From IMG/VR virus record IMGVR_UViG_3300022919_000008, positions 1 through 38,815 of that record: DNA of 38,815 nucleotides. One strand, given 5' to 3'. Below the pieces are notes generated by a model. That model saw nothing but the letters and a program-made list of their open reading frames with translations, had not been told where the DNA came from and ran no database searches. Made by a program: the position numbers and the translations under genes. The stretch is from a virus. Of the stretch, positions 15,626 through 23,160 are shown piece by piece. Within the stretch, counting starts at the first letter, position 1; the number at the start of each line of letters is the position of its first letter.

Positions 15626-15655
15626 TTGTGTAATTAAAAAATAGTATTATATTTG
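15626..15655 (+). promoter_or_regulatory. strong promoter of the early small-gene operon
   Basis: TTG (15626-15628), 19 nt, TATATTTG (15648-15655): a textbook Bacteroidetes promoter. Forty bases upstream lies TGTTAAAGTTTA (15583-15594), part of a box repeated at 20684 and 29101. It drives the gene set starting at 15686. Confidence 0.75.
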
Positions 15656-15685
15656 CTATCAGATAACCCACTAAAAAATAAAATT

Positions 15686-15925
15686 ATGACAACTGACAAA
15701 TTAAAAGAATTGAATGAGCTTTCTTCAAAAATTAAAAGCTTAGAAAAAACTATTGAAAACGGTAAAACACAAACATGCGAATGGATTGAATTTACTTTTG
15801 GGAATGGTTCAAATAGATCAAATGTATGTGATGATAAAGATTTAATTTCTTTAGTTAGAGATTTGATTGTCTCAGAAAACACAAAAAGACTAGAAACACT
15901 TCAGGAACAATTTAAATCATTATAA
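15686..15925 (+). CDS. hypothetical early protein (79 aa)
   Basis: 79 residues with an N-terminal coiled coil (TDKLKELNELSSKIKSLEKT), a short 'CEWIEFTFGNGSN' strand region and a C-terminal helix (NTKRLETLQEQFKSL). The ATG at 15686 is preferred over an upstream TTG at 15653 because that TTG lies inside the -7 promoter element. The family is not recognised. It is the first gene of the early operon. Confidence 0.7.
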   Translation: MTTDKLKELNELSSKIKSLEKTIENGKTQTCEWIEFTFGNGSNRSNVCDDKDLISLVRDLIVSENTKRLETLQEQFKSL

Positions 15926-15928
15926 ACT

Positions 15929-16084
15929 ATGGCAAGACCTAAAATTAAAGATCGTGGAGAAATTAAAGACATTCTAACGATTAGCATCGAAAGAAAATAT
16001 TTAAACAATCAAGACAAGGAACAATTAAGAACAGTTGCTTATACTGCAATTGTTGGATTTATTAACAACCAAAAAACAAAGTGA
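15929..16084 (+). CDS. small hypothetical protein (51 aa)
   Basis: 51 residues, basic N-terminus MARPKIKDRGEIKDILTISI followed by a helix. It starts three bases after the previous stop. The size and charge would suit a nucleic-acid-binding protein, but no motif identifies it. Confidence 0.55.
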   Translation: MARPKIKDRGEIKDILTISIERKYLNNQDKEQLRTVAYTAIVGFINNQKTK

Positions 16085-16088
16085 TATT

Positions 16089-16268
16089 ATGACAGCAGTA
16101 GAGGAAATTATAGCTTTTTGCGGAGATTCAAAACCGCTAAAAAAGGTGAAAGAATTCGCTAAATCTAAGCTATTAAAAGAAGAAAATAAATTTGATGAGG
16201 CTTATGATAAAGGTTTTTTAGATGGGTTTTTAGATTGTGAAAAAATATTTAAAAGAGGGAAGTCATGA
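16089..16268 (+). CDS. small hypothetical protein (59 aa)
   Basis: 59 residues, helical and rich in Lys/Glu (VKEFAKSKLLKEENKFDEAYDKGFLDGF). The ATG at 16089 follows the previous stop by four bases and is chosen over non-ATG codons inside the preceding gene. The TGA overlaps the ATG of the next gene (ATGA), so they are probably coupled. Confidence 0.6.
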   Translation: MTAVEEIIAFCGDSKPLKKVKEFAKSKLLKEENKFDEAYDKGFLDGFLDCEKIFKRGKS

Positions 16269-16489
16269 AAAACTTTGCGGTAATAACCAACAGCCAACGG
16301 GATTTCAATGTTTTCAAATTAGAAAACCAATATTCCGGAAACGATCATAACTTCATCCAGGTGCAAACGATTGAAGATGTATTAAAAAACCAATTCAACG
16401 ACTTTGTTGTAAAATCGAACTCGGTAAAAATGCCGAATGTGAATGAAATTATTAAGGCTGTTGAACAAAATATTAATCAGTTAAATTAA
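16265..16489 (+). CDS. hypothetical early protein (74 aa)
   Basis: 74 residues (MKNFAVITNSQRDFNVFKLE..., IQVQTIEDVL...). The alternating strand/helix pattern and 'F-x-V-I-T-N-S...DF..F' opening look like a small alpha/beta protein. Not recognised. It overlaps the upstream gene by 4 bases. Confidence 0.65.
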   Translation: MKNFAVITNSQRDFNVFKLENQYSGNDHNFIQVQTIEDVLKNQFNDFVVKSNSVKMPNVNEIIKAVEQNINQLN

Positions 16490-16495
16490 AAATTT

Positions 16496-16795
16496 ATGAA
16501 AAAATCATACTCAATACAAGCAAAGACAATAGAAGAATTTACTAAAATTGAAGAAGCAGTAGAATCGCTATCAATAGCTACTAAATCACAAATAGAAATG
16601 GCTTACGAATCGTTTTCTATTATAAGAATTAAGCTTAAAAAAGAATTTAATAATAAAATAGATTTATTATTGCCAAGTGATTTAGTAGACATTAGCATCT
16701 CAGAAACAGAAATCGTTGCATTTAATTCTAAATTCTCTTTTACAATGGAAAAAGAACCGAACCAATTAATTAAACTATCTTTTTGTAAACAATGA
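16496..16795 (+). CDS. hypothetical early protein (99 aa)
   Basis: 99 residues: an N-terminal helical region (KTIEEFTKIEEAVESLSIATK), a basic middle (KLKKEFNNKIDLLLP) and beta-like C-terminal segments (VDISISETEIVAFNSKFSFTM). There is no known motif. Its TGA overlaps the start of the next gene. Confidence 0.65.
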   Translation: MKKSYSIQAKTIEEFTKIEEAVESLSIATKSQIEMAYESFSIIRIKLKKEFNNKIDLLLPSDLVDISISETEIVAFNSKFSFTMEKEPNQLIKLSFCKQ

Positions 16796-17010
16796 ACCCC
16801 GAAATATTCACCCACTACGGCAACCGATTAAGGACACGTTATAAAAAGATGTACAGAAATTCATTAAAAGCAATTGCGGTATCTAAAATTGCAGTAATCG
16901 ACACGGTACAGATAACAACGCACTACGCTTCAGAGATACGAACACAATGCCGAGTATTTAAAAACAATATTAACCAACTAAATAGATTTGATTATGAGCA
17001 GAGAGATTAA
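16792..17010 (+). CDS. hypothetical basic early protein (72 aa)
   Basis: 72 residues, Arg/Lys-rich (NRLRTRYKKMYRNSLKAIAVSK). It overlaps its neighbours at both ends (ATGA at 16792; 17 bases with the YopX gene). The basic composition would fit nucleic-acid contact, but the family is not recognised. Confidence 0.6.
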   Translation: MNPEIFTHYGNRLRTRYKKMYRNSLKAIAVSKIAVIDTVQITTHYASEIRTQCRVFKNNINQLNRFDYEQRD

Positions 17011-17431
17011 ATTTAGGGCATGGTACGAAAAAGACAAACAAATGATAGATTGGTTTAGTCTAACTCAAAACGCATGGAACACATTCAGAGGCGAGCAACC
17101 ATTAAGTTTGATATATGAGATATTAGTAGCTCGTAAAGATGATTTTAATGTAATGCAATTCACAGGATTAAAAGACAAAAACGGTGTAGAAATTTATGAG
17201 GGGGATATTTTTAAAGATGTTTTAAACTCTGATCAAATTGGAGTGGTTAAATTCGGAGAGTACAATCATTGCTTTGATGACAAAAGAGTTAAAACGTACG
17301 GAAATCATATTGGGTTTTATGTTGATTTTAACGATTCAAAAATTAGAAAAGATTTAAAATACTGGTCTAATCATAGTTTTATAATCGGAAACACACACGA
17401 AAACCAAGAATTATTAAATCAACCGATTTAG
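16994..17431 (+). CDS. YopX family protein
   Basis: 145 residues with clear YopX features: N-terminal REIKFRAWYEKDKQMI, central VMQFTGLKDKNGVEIYEGDIF, then VKFGEYN and the closing HSFIIGNTHENQELL. YopX proteins are common in phages and prophages; their function is not established. The ATG at 16994 (MSREIKF) is preferred to an upstream TTG at 16988. Confidence 0.92.
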   Translation: MSREIKFRAWYEKDKQMIDWFSLTQNAWNTFRGEQPLSLIYEILVARKDDFNVMQFTGLKDKNGVEIYEGDIFKDVLNSDQIGVVKFGEYNHCFDDKRVKTYGNHIGFYVDFNDSKIRKDLKYWSNHSFIIGNTHENQELLNQPI

Positions 17432-17473
17432 AAAACCAACAAATTACGATTATTAAAACCTAAAAATAAGATT

Positions 17474-17992
17474 ATGGACCTATCAAAAACAATCATTCCG
17501 AAATCAGATCAATTAAACGCAGACGATTTAATATCAGGGGCAAAAACTATTAAGATTAGAGATATAAAAGGAGGTGCAGATGAAGCGCAACCTGTATGTA
17601 TTTATTTTTACGGAGACAATAACAAGCCTTTTAAACCATGCAAATCAATGCGTAGAGTGCTGGTGCAATTATGGGGTTCTGAAAGCTCGGTATTTCATGG
17701 CAGAAGATTAACAATTTATCGTGATGATACGGTAAAATGGGCAGGAGTAGAAACGGGCGGAATTAGAATAAGCCACGCTTCACATATACCTGCATCAACA
17801 CGTGTGCTGGTAACGGCTTCAAAAAACAAACGAGTACCAATGACTATTGATGTTTTGCCTTTTATTGAATTGAAAGATTTGGCAGGAGCAAAAAAAGCAA
17901 TCAAAGAAAAGAAATTTACTTTAGAAGCTATTTTGGAAAAATACGATTTAACCGAAGAACAATTTAAAGCTTTGCAAGATGAAACAGTTTAA
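17474..17992 (+). CDS. conserved phage protein next to the YqaJ-like exonuclease
   Basis: 172 residues. The middle (QPVCIYFYGDNNKPFKPCKSMRRVLVQLWG, HGRRLTIYRDDTVKWAGVETGG) looks beta-rich and basic, with a helical C-terminal extension (AKKAIKEKKFTLEAILEKYDLTEEQFKALQ). It overlaps the exonuclease gene by 14 bases. In many phages the partner of such an exonuclease is a single-strand annealing or ssDNA-binding protein, so that is a candidate role. No RecT, Erf or SSB signature was recognised. Confidence 0.65.
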   Translation: MDLSKTIIPKSDQLNADDLISGAKTIKIRDIKGGADEAQPVCIYFYGDNNKPFKPCKSMRRVLVQLWGSESSVFHGRRLTIYRDDTVKWAGVETGGIRISHASHIPASTRVLVTASKNKRVPMTIDVLPFIELKDLAGAKKAIKEKKFTLEAILEKYDLTEEQFKALQDETV

Positions 17993-18659
17993 GTGCAGGG
18001 CTTCGTGCGGTGGTAAATTATTAACCAACGACAGAAGCGGTAAAGCAATGGGAGAAACTGCAAAATCTTATTTAAAAGAATGGGTTATTTCAGAACTTAC
18101 AGGAAAAGAAAAAGATATTAAATCTAAATATCTTTCACGTGGTAAAACAATGGAATCGACAGCAATCGAAAGAGCATCTAAATATTACGGTTGTGAATTA
18201 GAAAAAAACGAAGTTAATTTAGAAAACGAATATTTCACAGGAACTTATGATGCTAAAAACTTTGAAAGAGTAATTGATACAAAAGTACCATTTGACGCTT
18301 TTACATTTCCTTTTTTCATTACCGAACCCGATTCAAGTTATTATGCACAGCTTCAGATTTACATGGAACTGACAGGATTAAAAAAAGCGAGCCTTTGTTA
18401 TTGTCTTGAAAACGGAAGTGATGAACAAATACAAAGATTATCTTGGGATATTGCGAGAGATTCAGGCAAAGACGAACCAGATATTGAAGAATGGGATATT
18501 GCAGAAAATCAATTAAGTTACGATAATTTGCCAGACAATTTAAGGATAAAAGTTTTTGAATTTGAATACGATAAAGCTTTTATAGAACAATTAGAAATAC
18601 GAGTATTACAAGCAAGAAAATACATTGAAACCGAACTATTAACACAAATAAAATTATAA
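17979..18659 (+). CDS. YqaJ-like phage recombination exonuclease (PD-(D/E)xK)
   Basis: 226 residues. The nuclease core is readable: RGKTMESTAIERASKYYG (catalytic Glu helix, residues ~53-70), NEYFTGTYDA (acidic motif II), VIDTKVP (the D-x-K pair) and YYAQLQIYMELTGLKKASLCY (the conserved Q-x-x-x-Y helix). Enzymes of this class degrade one DNA strand from ends to start recombination or help concatemer formation. It is flanked by the possible annealing partner and a coiled-coil protein. Confidence 0.85.
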   Translation: MKQFKCRASCGGKLLTNDRSGKAMGETAKSYLKEWVISELTGKEKDIKSKYLSRGKTMESTAIERASKYYGCELEKNEVNLENEYFTGTYDAKNFERVIDTKVPFDAFTFPFFITEPDSSYYAQLQIYMELTGLKKASLCYCLENGSDEQIQRLSWDIARDSGKDEPDIEEWDIAENQLSYDNLPDNLRIKVFEFEYDKAFIEQLEIRVLQARKYIETELLTQIKL

Positions 18660-18662
18660 ATT

Positions 18663-19667
18663 ATGAGCACAGAATTAATATTAGTAAATCCTACTGAATT
18701 TGGAATAGAAGAAAAAACAGCAAATAACTTCTTAAAAGGACTAGAGGTTTCTTTGGCTGAAAGAGATTTATTAGATAAAGAATTTGAAATAGTTTCTAAA
18801 CTAGAAATGAATTCCGAAAACGTTATTAAATTTCGTGAGTTAAGAATAAAGTACCAAAAAAATAGAACTCAAGGAACTAACAAATGGCATGAAATCCAAT
18901 CTGAAATACCACTAAGGCATAAACAATATTTAGACGCTAAGAAAAGAGCTGAAAATAGTGTTAATGAATCCAGAGAAACCGTGTTGATGAATGGCGAAAA
19001 GTTTTTCGAGAACCAGGAAAAAGAACGCCTTTCATTATTAAAAATAGAAAGAGAAGCTTTTTTGCGTCCTTTCGTTGACAGTCTGCCAAATGGACTGGAG
19101 GATTTGGACCAAGATGTTTTCGATTCATTTTTAGAAACTAAGAAAAAAACACATTTAGAAAAATTAGAATTAGAGCGTTTGGAAACCGAAAGAATAGAAA
19201 ACGAACGTTTGGAGCGTGAAAAAGAAATTGAAGCACAACGCCTTGAAAATTTACGTTTAAAAGAGGAGTCAGAAGCAAAAGAAAAAGCACTTGAAAAAGA
19301 ACGTGCAGAGGCAAAAGCTAAACAAGACGCTATCGAATTAAAAGCTAAACAAGAACGTGAACAAGCAGAAAAGGAACGTAAAATTGAAGCTGACAGACAG
19401 GCTAAAATACAAGCCGAAAAAGATGCAGAAATTGCGAAGTTAAAAGCTCAAAAAGAGAAAGAAGAAGCTGATAAACTTGCCAAAGAAAAAGCTGAAAAAG
19501 CCGAATCGGACAAACTTGCTAAGGCACCAATTAAAAAACAATTATCTGTTTGGGTTGAAAGTTTCAATATTCCAGTTGTTGGAGTTGACAACGAAACATC
19601 AAAAGAAATTAAAGAAAAATTCGAAGCGTTCAAAAAATGGTCATTAACACAAGTAAATAACCTGTAA
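18663..19667 (+). CDS. long coiled-coil protein of the recombination block
   Basis: 334 residues. The N-terminal ~110 is a helical module (LVNPTEFGIEEKTANNFLKG...). Residues ~150-285 form an unbroken Lys/Glu/Ala coiled coil (e.g. EREQAEKERKIEADRQAKIQ). The last ~45 (KKQLSVWVESFNIPVVGVDN...) form a small separate region. Similar coiled-coil proteins follow exonuclease or annealing genes in Gram-positive and Bacteroidetes phages (DUF1351-like), function unknown. Confidence 0.7.
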   Translation: MSTELILVNPTEFGIEEKTANNFLKGLEVSLAERDLLDKEFEIVSKLEMNSENVIKFRELRIKYQKNRTQGTNKWHEIQSEIPLRHKQYLDAKKRAENSVNESRETVLMNGEKFFENQEKERLSLLKIEREAFLRPFVDSLPNGLEDLDQDVFDSFLETKKKTHLEKLELERLETERIENERLEREKEIEAQRLENLRLKEESEAKEKALEKERAEAKAKQDAIELKAKQEREQAEKERKIEADRQAKIQAEKDAEIAKLKAQKEKEEADKLAKEKAEKAESDKLAKAPIKKQLSVWVESFNIPVVGVDNETSKEIKEKFEAFKKWSLTQVNNL

Positions 19668-19668
19668 T

Positions 19669-19908
19669 ATGAAAGACGCATTAGGAAACGATATAATCAT
19701 AGGGAATGCTTATGGTTTTGCAAGATGTGACAACGGCATAAACACTATTAAATTAGGTGTTGCAGAAGGGAAAACGCCAACAGGTTTTGCTTCATTAAAA
19801 ATAGATCAGGCTTTTTCGTCTGCTTATAATGACCAACCTGTAAACGTAAATTGCGAACAGAAATACGAGAAAGTCAAAGTTAAACCATTTATGCTATTCC
19901 CGATATGA
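19669..19908 (+). CDS. small hypothetical protein, beta-rich (79 aa)
   Basis: 79 residues: MKDALGNDIIIGNAYGFARC..., with strands resembling an SH3-like barrel ('D.lG..i.iGn.Y...r'). It begins one base after the previous stop and overlaps the next gene by 4 bases. Proteins with this opening are frequent in phage early regions; the function is not known. Confidence 0.65.
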   Translation: MKDALGNDIIIGNAYGFARCDNGINTIKLGVAEGKTPTGFASLKIDQAFSSAYNDQPVNVNCEQKYEKVKVKPFMLFPI

Positions 19909-20144
19909 AATACACAAAATACATTTTATCAATAGTGATTCCTTTTGGGTTTATGTATCTGATCGGATGCTTAACGTTTGAAAGTTTTTGGCTGTCGAGT
20001 TGGAGTAGTAACGGACGTGTTTTAATCGGTTCTTTTGCTTCTGCAATATCAGTATATCTTTTGATACACAATATTGCCTTAGACGCGTCTAAAATCGATG
20101 TTAAAGAGATTTGGGTTTATGGTGCTAAAATTGTGAAGAAATGA
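19905..20144 (+). CDS. small two-helix membrane protein (79 aa)
   Basis: 79 residues with two hydrophobic segments: ~5-26 (KYILSIVIPFGFMYLIGCLTF) and ~40-60 (VLIGSFASAISVYLLIHNIAL). The ends are basic. It is coupled by ATGA overlaps to both neighbours. A membrane protein in an early operon could act in host takeover or superinfection exclusion, which is inference only. Confidence 0.65.
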   Translation: MKYTKYILSIVIPFGFMYLIGCLTFESFWLSSWSSNGRVLIGSFASAISVYLLIHNIALDASKIDVKEIWVYGAKIVKK

Positions 20145-20401
20145 AAAGCTTTAAAACTACTTTTAATTTATCTCAGGAGATAGGTATAAGTACCGTTGCA
20201 ATAACGCAAAGAGCTATAAAGCTTCATATAAAAAAAACAGGCAATTCCTATAAGTTTAATGAAAAAGAATCTGAAGAAATAAGGGGCTATAAAAGGAAAG
20301 TTGAAATTCCTAAAGTAGTGGTTTTAGAAACTATTAAACACTATCCTTTAAAAACAACCGAAACGTTTTATATTTATGAAAGCAAGATCAATAATATGTA
20401 A
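20141..20401 (+). CDS. helix-turn-helix-like small protein (86 aa)
   Basis: 86 residues. Residues ~5-45 read as a helix-turn-helix (FNLSQEIGISTVAITQRAIKL, then a wing-like KTGNSYKFNEKESEEIRG), similar in style to excisionase/MerR-type DNA-binding modules. The rest is Lys/Val-rich. It may be a phage regulator. It overlaps the previous gene by 4 bases. Confidence 0.6.
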   Translation: MKSFKTTFNLSQEIGISTVAITQRAIKLHIKKTGNSYKFNEKESEEIRGYKRKVEIPKVVVLETIKHYPLKTTETFYIYESKINNM

Positions 20402-20442
20402 AAATGGAAGAATAAATTAATAATAAATAAACAAAAATAATT

Positions 20443-20619
20443 ATGAAAGCAAACACGCCTTATGTTAAAAAGTATGAAAATGGAGTTTTAACAAATCCAA
20501 TCACAAAAGATAATCCTTATTTATTTGCTCCGGTTCGTGAAAGAATAGGAAGAATGCACAGATTTTGGCATATCGTACAAAATAAATTCTTTACAGGAAG
20601 AACGGTTGTAAAATATTAA
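20443..20619 (+). CDS. small hypothetical protein (58 aa)
   Basis: 58 residues (MKANTPYVKKYENGVLTNPI, ..., ending FFTGRTVVKY). It is basic and aromatic and resembles no family I know. It ends about 20 bases before a strong terminator and is the last gene of the 15.7-20.6 kb operon. Confidence 0.6.
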   Translation: MKANTPYVKKYENGVLTNPITKDNPYLFAPVRERIGRMHRFWHIVQNKFFTGRTVVKY

Positions 20620-20640
20620 ACAACAGTTACCCCCCCCACT

Positions 20641-20669
20641 AAAGCCATTTCGAAAGATTTGGCTTTTTT
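20641..20669 (+). terminator. intrinsic terminator closing the first early operon
   Basis: AAAGCCA (20641-20647) pairs with TGGCTTT (20660-20666), followed by a T run. The loop contains TTTCGAAA, which also occurs in the loop of the capsid operon terminator. A run of eight C lies just upstream. Confidence 0.85.
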
Positions 20670-20683
20670 ATTTAAAATAAATA

Positions 20684-20734
20684 TGTTAAAGTTTAATAAA
20701 AGACGTATTTAATCAAAAAGACTTCTTATATTTG
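20684..20734 (+). promoter_or_regulatory. promoter with upstream TGTTAAAGTTTAATAAA box
   Basis: TGTTAAAGTTTAATAAA at 20684-20700 is identical over 17 bases to 29101-29117, and both are followed by CGTATT then a -7 element (TATATTTG, 20727-20734). No exact TTG occupies the -33 position (CGTATTT instead of CGTATTG). It lies directly before the gene at 20755, so the transcript leader is short. Confidence 0.55.
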
Positions 20735-20754
20735 TCAAACAAAACAGATAAAAC

Positions 20755-21057
20755 ATGTCAAAAGAAAAAAGAAACACAGTAAAAAAAACGGTAACAATGC
20801 ATCCTAAAGTAGTTGATAAAGTTCGTGAATACGCAAACAACTTAACAGAAATGGAAATTGCAAAAGAAGGCAATTTAAGGCTTCAAAAGTTTAAATTATT
20901 AGTTTGGTTCAGATACATATCAAACGGAGAACAGGAGAAAGATTGCGATACTTTTACAACTAATGCATATACTTTAGAACATGCTAAAATGAATATTACA
21001 GAAGCTCACTTTAATACTAAATCAGTAATGCCTTTTAAGTTTGAATTGATTAATTAA
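20755..21057 (+). CDS. hypothetical early protein with basic N-terminus (100 aa)
   Basis: 100 residues. The N-terminal SKEKRNTVKKTVTMHPKVVDKVREYANN has the strand-helix look of ribbon-helix-helix DNA-binding proteins, followed by a region unlike any family I recognise (KLLVWFRYISNGEQEKDCDT...). It is the first gene behind a promoter carrying the repeated 17-base box, so a regulatory role is possible. Confidence 0.65.
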   Translation: MSKEKRNTVKKTVTMHPKVVDKVREYANNLTEMEIAKEGNLRLQKFKLLVWFRYISNGEQEKDCDTFTTNAYTLEHAKMNITEAHFNTKSVMPFKFELIN

Positions 21058-21076
21058 TCACTAAAAATAAAGGATT

Positions 21077-21331
21077 ATGGAATTTAAAAATGAATCGTCT
21101 ATACCTATAGTAGAATTTAGACATAACGGAGATGTTTATATAAAAGGCGAACTAATTGAAAAAGAAGTAGGAATAGCTTTTAAAGAATTATTATACCCAA
21201 ATATTAAAAAGAATGAAAATTATAACGAAATGTTAGAAATGCTAAAAGATATTCTGGAACAACGAGAGGATGGTAGGGATTATGTTTCTTTGTCAGACAT
21301 GCGTGAACTAGTAAAAAAAGCAACATCATGA
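21077..21331 (+). CDS. hypothetical protein (84 aa)
   Basis: 84 residues: N-terminal IPIVEFRHNGDVYIKGELIEKEVGIA, a short beta motif common in small phage proteins ('i.f...G.vyv.Gk.v..D.eva..f'), then a helical acidic tail (YNEMLEMLKDILEQREDGRD). Function unknown. The TGA overlaps the next micro-gene. Confidence 0.65.
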   Translation: MEFKNESSIPIVEFRHNGDVYIKGELIEKEVGIAFKELLYPNIKKNENYNEMLEMLKDILEQREDGRDYVSLSDMRELVKKATS

Positions 21332-21399
21332 AAACAAAACAACTATTCCAAACCCTAAACCGCCAATTATTAAAAAAACTAATTGAACCAAAACAATAA
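21328..21399 (+). CDS. very small basic peptide (23 aa)
   Basis: A frame of 23 codons coupled to the previous gene through ATGA (MKTKQLFQTLNRQLLKKLIE...). It is basic and probably helical. It may be a real micropeptide; evidence is limited to coupling and composition. Confidence 0.3.
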   Translation: MKTKQLFQTLNRQLLKKLIEPKQ

Positions 21400-21414
21400 C
21401 TTAAAACACAAATT

Positions 21415-21555
21415 ATGCCACCAGAAAACTACAAACCAACCGCCAAATTATTCCACAACTACAACACCCGACTTAAAAAACGATTGTTGCCGGAACCGAC
21501 AAATAGAGAAGTGTTACAATGTATAACTAAAAAATACGGTTTATGTCTGAATTAA
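21415..21555 (+). CDS. small basic protein (46 aa)
   Basis: 46 residues (MPPENYKPTAKLFHNYNTRL...). It shares with the preceding peptide the theme 'LFxxxNxxLKKxLxEP', hinting at duplication (KQLFQTLNRQLLKKLIEPK against KLFHNYNTRLKKRLLPEPT). It overlaps the next gene by 13 bases. Confidence 0.45.
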   Translation: MPPENYKPTAKLFHNYNTRLKKRLLPEPTNREVLQCITKKYGLCLN

Positions 21556-21953
21556 GTTATAACGAATTAAGAAAAGGTAATTTATTATATTTTCCATTTA
21601 TTAGCGGTAACGTTGAAGTAATCGGCATCAATGCTATGTATGGAGCAAACGATCATTATTTTAATAAACTTTCAGTAATGGAAGGTATTAATATGTATTA
21701 CGAAACTATTGAAGTTTTTAAACCAATACCATTAACAGAAGAATGTTTGATTAAGTTTGGGTTTAAATATGATATAGAAACAAAAACATATCATACACCA
21801 TCTTTTTATTGGTTTTCTATAAGTTTATATGCTAAAGATGGAGCCGGTTTTTGTATAGAAAACGTTCAGTATAAATTTATTGAACACGTACACCAACTAC
21901 AAAACCTATATTTCGCATTGACTGGAATAGAACTACAACAAAAAAATAATTAA
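21543..21953 (+). CDS. hypothetical phage protein (136 aa)
   Basis: 136 residues, opening LSYNELRKGNLLYFPFISGNVEVIGINAMYG, with IPLTEECLIKFGFKYDIETKTY in the middle and a closing HVHQLQNLYFALTGIEL. The 'ElRiGN.v....g....v..i.' start and 'ipLteewLlkfGF' and 'vHqLQNLyfaLtG.EL' ends are typical of a widespread Bacteroidetes phage protein of unknown function. Confidence 0.78.
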   Translation: MSELSYNELRKGNLLYFPFISGNVEVIGINAMYGANDHYFNKLSVMEGINMYYETIEVFKPIPLTEECLIKFGFKYDIETKTYHTPSFYWFSISLYAKDGAGFCIENVQYKFIEHVHQLQNLYFALTGIELQQKNN

Positions 21954-21966
21954 AACCTAAACGGAA

Positions 21967-22149
21967 ATGACGAAAGACATACCAATAGAATTACTAGAAT
22001 GGCTAAAGGAATGCTATAAATCTGTTTCTTATGGAAGAGAACCTATTAAAATATCTAAATGTGGAGGTTATTTTTTCGTTAAGTTCTCGGATAAAGAGAC
22101 ATATAAAATTAGTCTTCAGCTTTATAAAACCGAAACAACATTAGACTAA
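21967..22149 (+). CDS. small hypothetical protein (60 aa)
   Basis: 60 residues (MTKDIPIELLEWLKECYKSV...) with an N-terminal amphipathic helix and a C-terminal strand region (GGYFFVKFSDKETYKISL). No family recognised. Confidence 0.55.
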   Translation: MTKDIPIELLEWLKECYKSVSYGREPIKISKCGGYFFVKFSDKETYKISLQLYKTETTLD

Positions 22150-22180
22150 CCCAACACAAAAACTAACTTAAATTAAAATT

Positions 22181-22411
22181 ATGAAAACACAAATAGGAGA
22201 ATCTTTAACTTGTGACTTTGAAGAAAATACATGGACTTTTGAAATGGAAGATAATTTTGAAGTAACGGCAGGAGAATTTATGATAATTCCAAAAGAGTTA
22301 TTTAAACAGCAAATTATTGATGCTTATGAATCTGGGCAAGATGGTACTTTTTCAGAACCTATTAATTACTACACCTCAACCTTCGAAACAAACAAAGAAG
22401 CTTTAAAATAA
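22181..22411 (+). CDS. small acidic hypothetical protein (76 aa)
   Basis: 76 residues, strongly acidic (DFEENTWTFEMEDNFEVTAG...). This composition, in an early operon, recalls small acidic phage inhibitors, but there is no homology evidence by eye. It is followed six bases later by the next gene. Confidence 0.6.
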   Translation: MKTQIGESLTCDFEENTWTFEMEDNFEVTAGEFMIIPKELFKQQIIDAYESGQDGTFSEPINYYTSTFETNKEALK

Positions 22412-22417
22412 ATTGTG

Positions 22418-22753
22418 ATGAGCACTAGAAAAGAAGTATATATAATTCATGGATTTAAGTTTGATGAAAATTTCACTTGTGAATTTTGGGAAAAAGATTT
22501 TTACGATGAAATGGTTTGGGATAAAAATAAGCCAACAGACCAGCCTTTTTTTATTACAGACGGAATGAATGGAGATTACACATTCTTCGGTTTTGTTAAA
22601 CAAATTTCAAAAGGATGGGATGATGAAGACTATGACATTGTTGAGATTGACAATCCCTACAACATCGATGAAATAATTAGTAAATTCAAGAATCTTTATC
22701 CGGAGGTAACTATTCCATTATTTAAAACTTATTATTTACCCCATTGGGTTTAA
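22418..22753 (+). CDS. hypothetical protein (111 aa)
   Basis: 111 residues from ATG 22418; a GTG one codon upstream (22415) is the alternative start. It is aromatic and acidic (KEVYIIHGFKFDENFTCEFWEKDF..., NGDYTFFGFVKQISKGWDDED). No recognised domain. Confidence 0.6.
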   Translation: MSTRKEVYIIHGFKFDENFTCEFWEKDFYDEMVWDKNKPTDQPFFITDGMNGDYTFFGFVKQISKGWDDEDYDIVEIDNPYNIDEIISKFKNLYPEVTIPLFKTYYLPHWV

Positions 22754-22788
22754 GCCCACTAACGCCAATAGGCATAAAATTTAGGATT

Positions 22789-22947
22789 ATGAAAGAACTG
22801 CATAAATGGTTATCAATATTTACCGGATTCATAATTGGATTTGGGTTTGGAGACGTATTAAAAGGTAAAGAATTTAATCAATACATTTTATCATTGGTTT
22901 TGTTTTTATTACTAGTCAACTGTATACTGAATTATCACAAAAAATAA
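22789..22947 (+). CDS. small membrane protein (52 aa)
   Basis: 52 residues with two hydrophobic segments (~6-22, KWLSIFTGFIIGFGFGD, and ~30-48, YILSLVLFLLLVNCILNY) and a basic end. The ATG at 22789 is preferred over a TTG at 22744 that overlaps the previous gene. Function unknown. Confidence 0.55.
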   Translation: MKELHKWLSIFTGFIIGFGFGDVLKGKEFNQYILSLVLFLLLVNCILNYHKK

Positions 22948-22953
22948 AATGTC

Positions 22954-23160
22954 ATGAAAATACAAGAAACAGCAGAGGGAATTTTGAACGACATTGAAGG
23001 CGTTTTAGGCAATTCGTTGCCACTTGGAGACGATCCTTATTTTGAACAAACTAAGCAGATTGCAATTATTTTTGTAGATCGTATTTTATATAATTTCTGT
23101 AATGACGTTGCGAGATACACTCTTTACTTAGAAGTTAAAAAATACATACAAAATAGATAA
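22954..23160 (+). CDS. small hypothetical protein (68 aa)
   Basis: 68 residues, helical (ETAEGILNDIEGVLGNSLPL...). It is the last gene before the structured RNA and helicase unit. Not recognised. Confidence 0.55.
   Translation: MKIQETAEGILNDIEGVLGNSLPLGDDPYFEQTKQIAIIFVDRILYNFCNDVARYTLYLEVKKYIQNR

Noticed and set aside
18663-19667. Internal repeats in the coiled-coil gene as a DNA repeat element
   Set aside because: Similar codons reflect the Lys/Glu/Ala heptad composition, not a nucleotide-level repeat array.
20631-20640. Run of eight C as a regulatory or slip element
   Set aside because: It lies outside any gene, directly before a terminator; may be a sequencing-prone homopolymer, with no further evidence.
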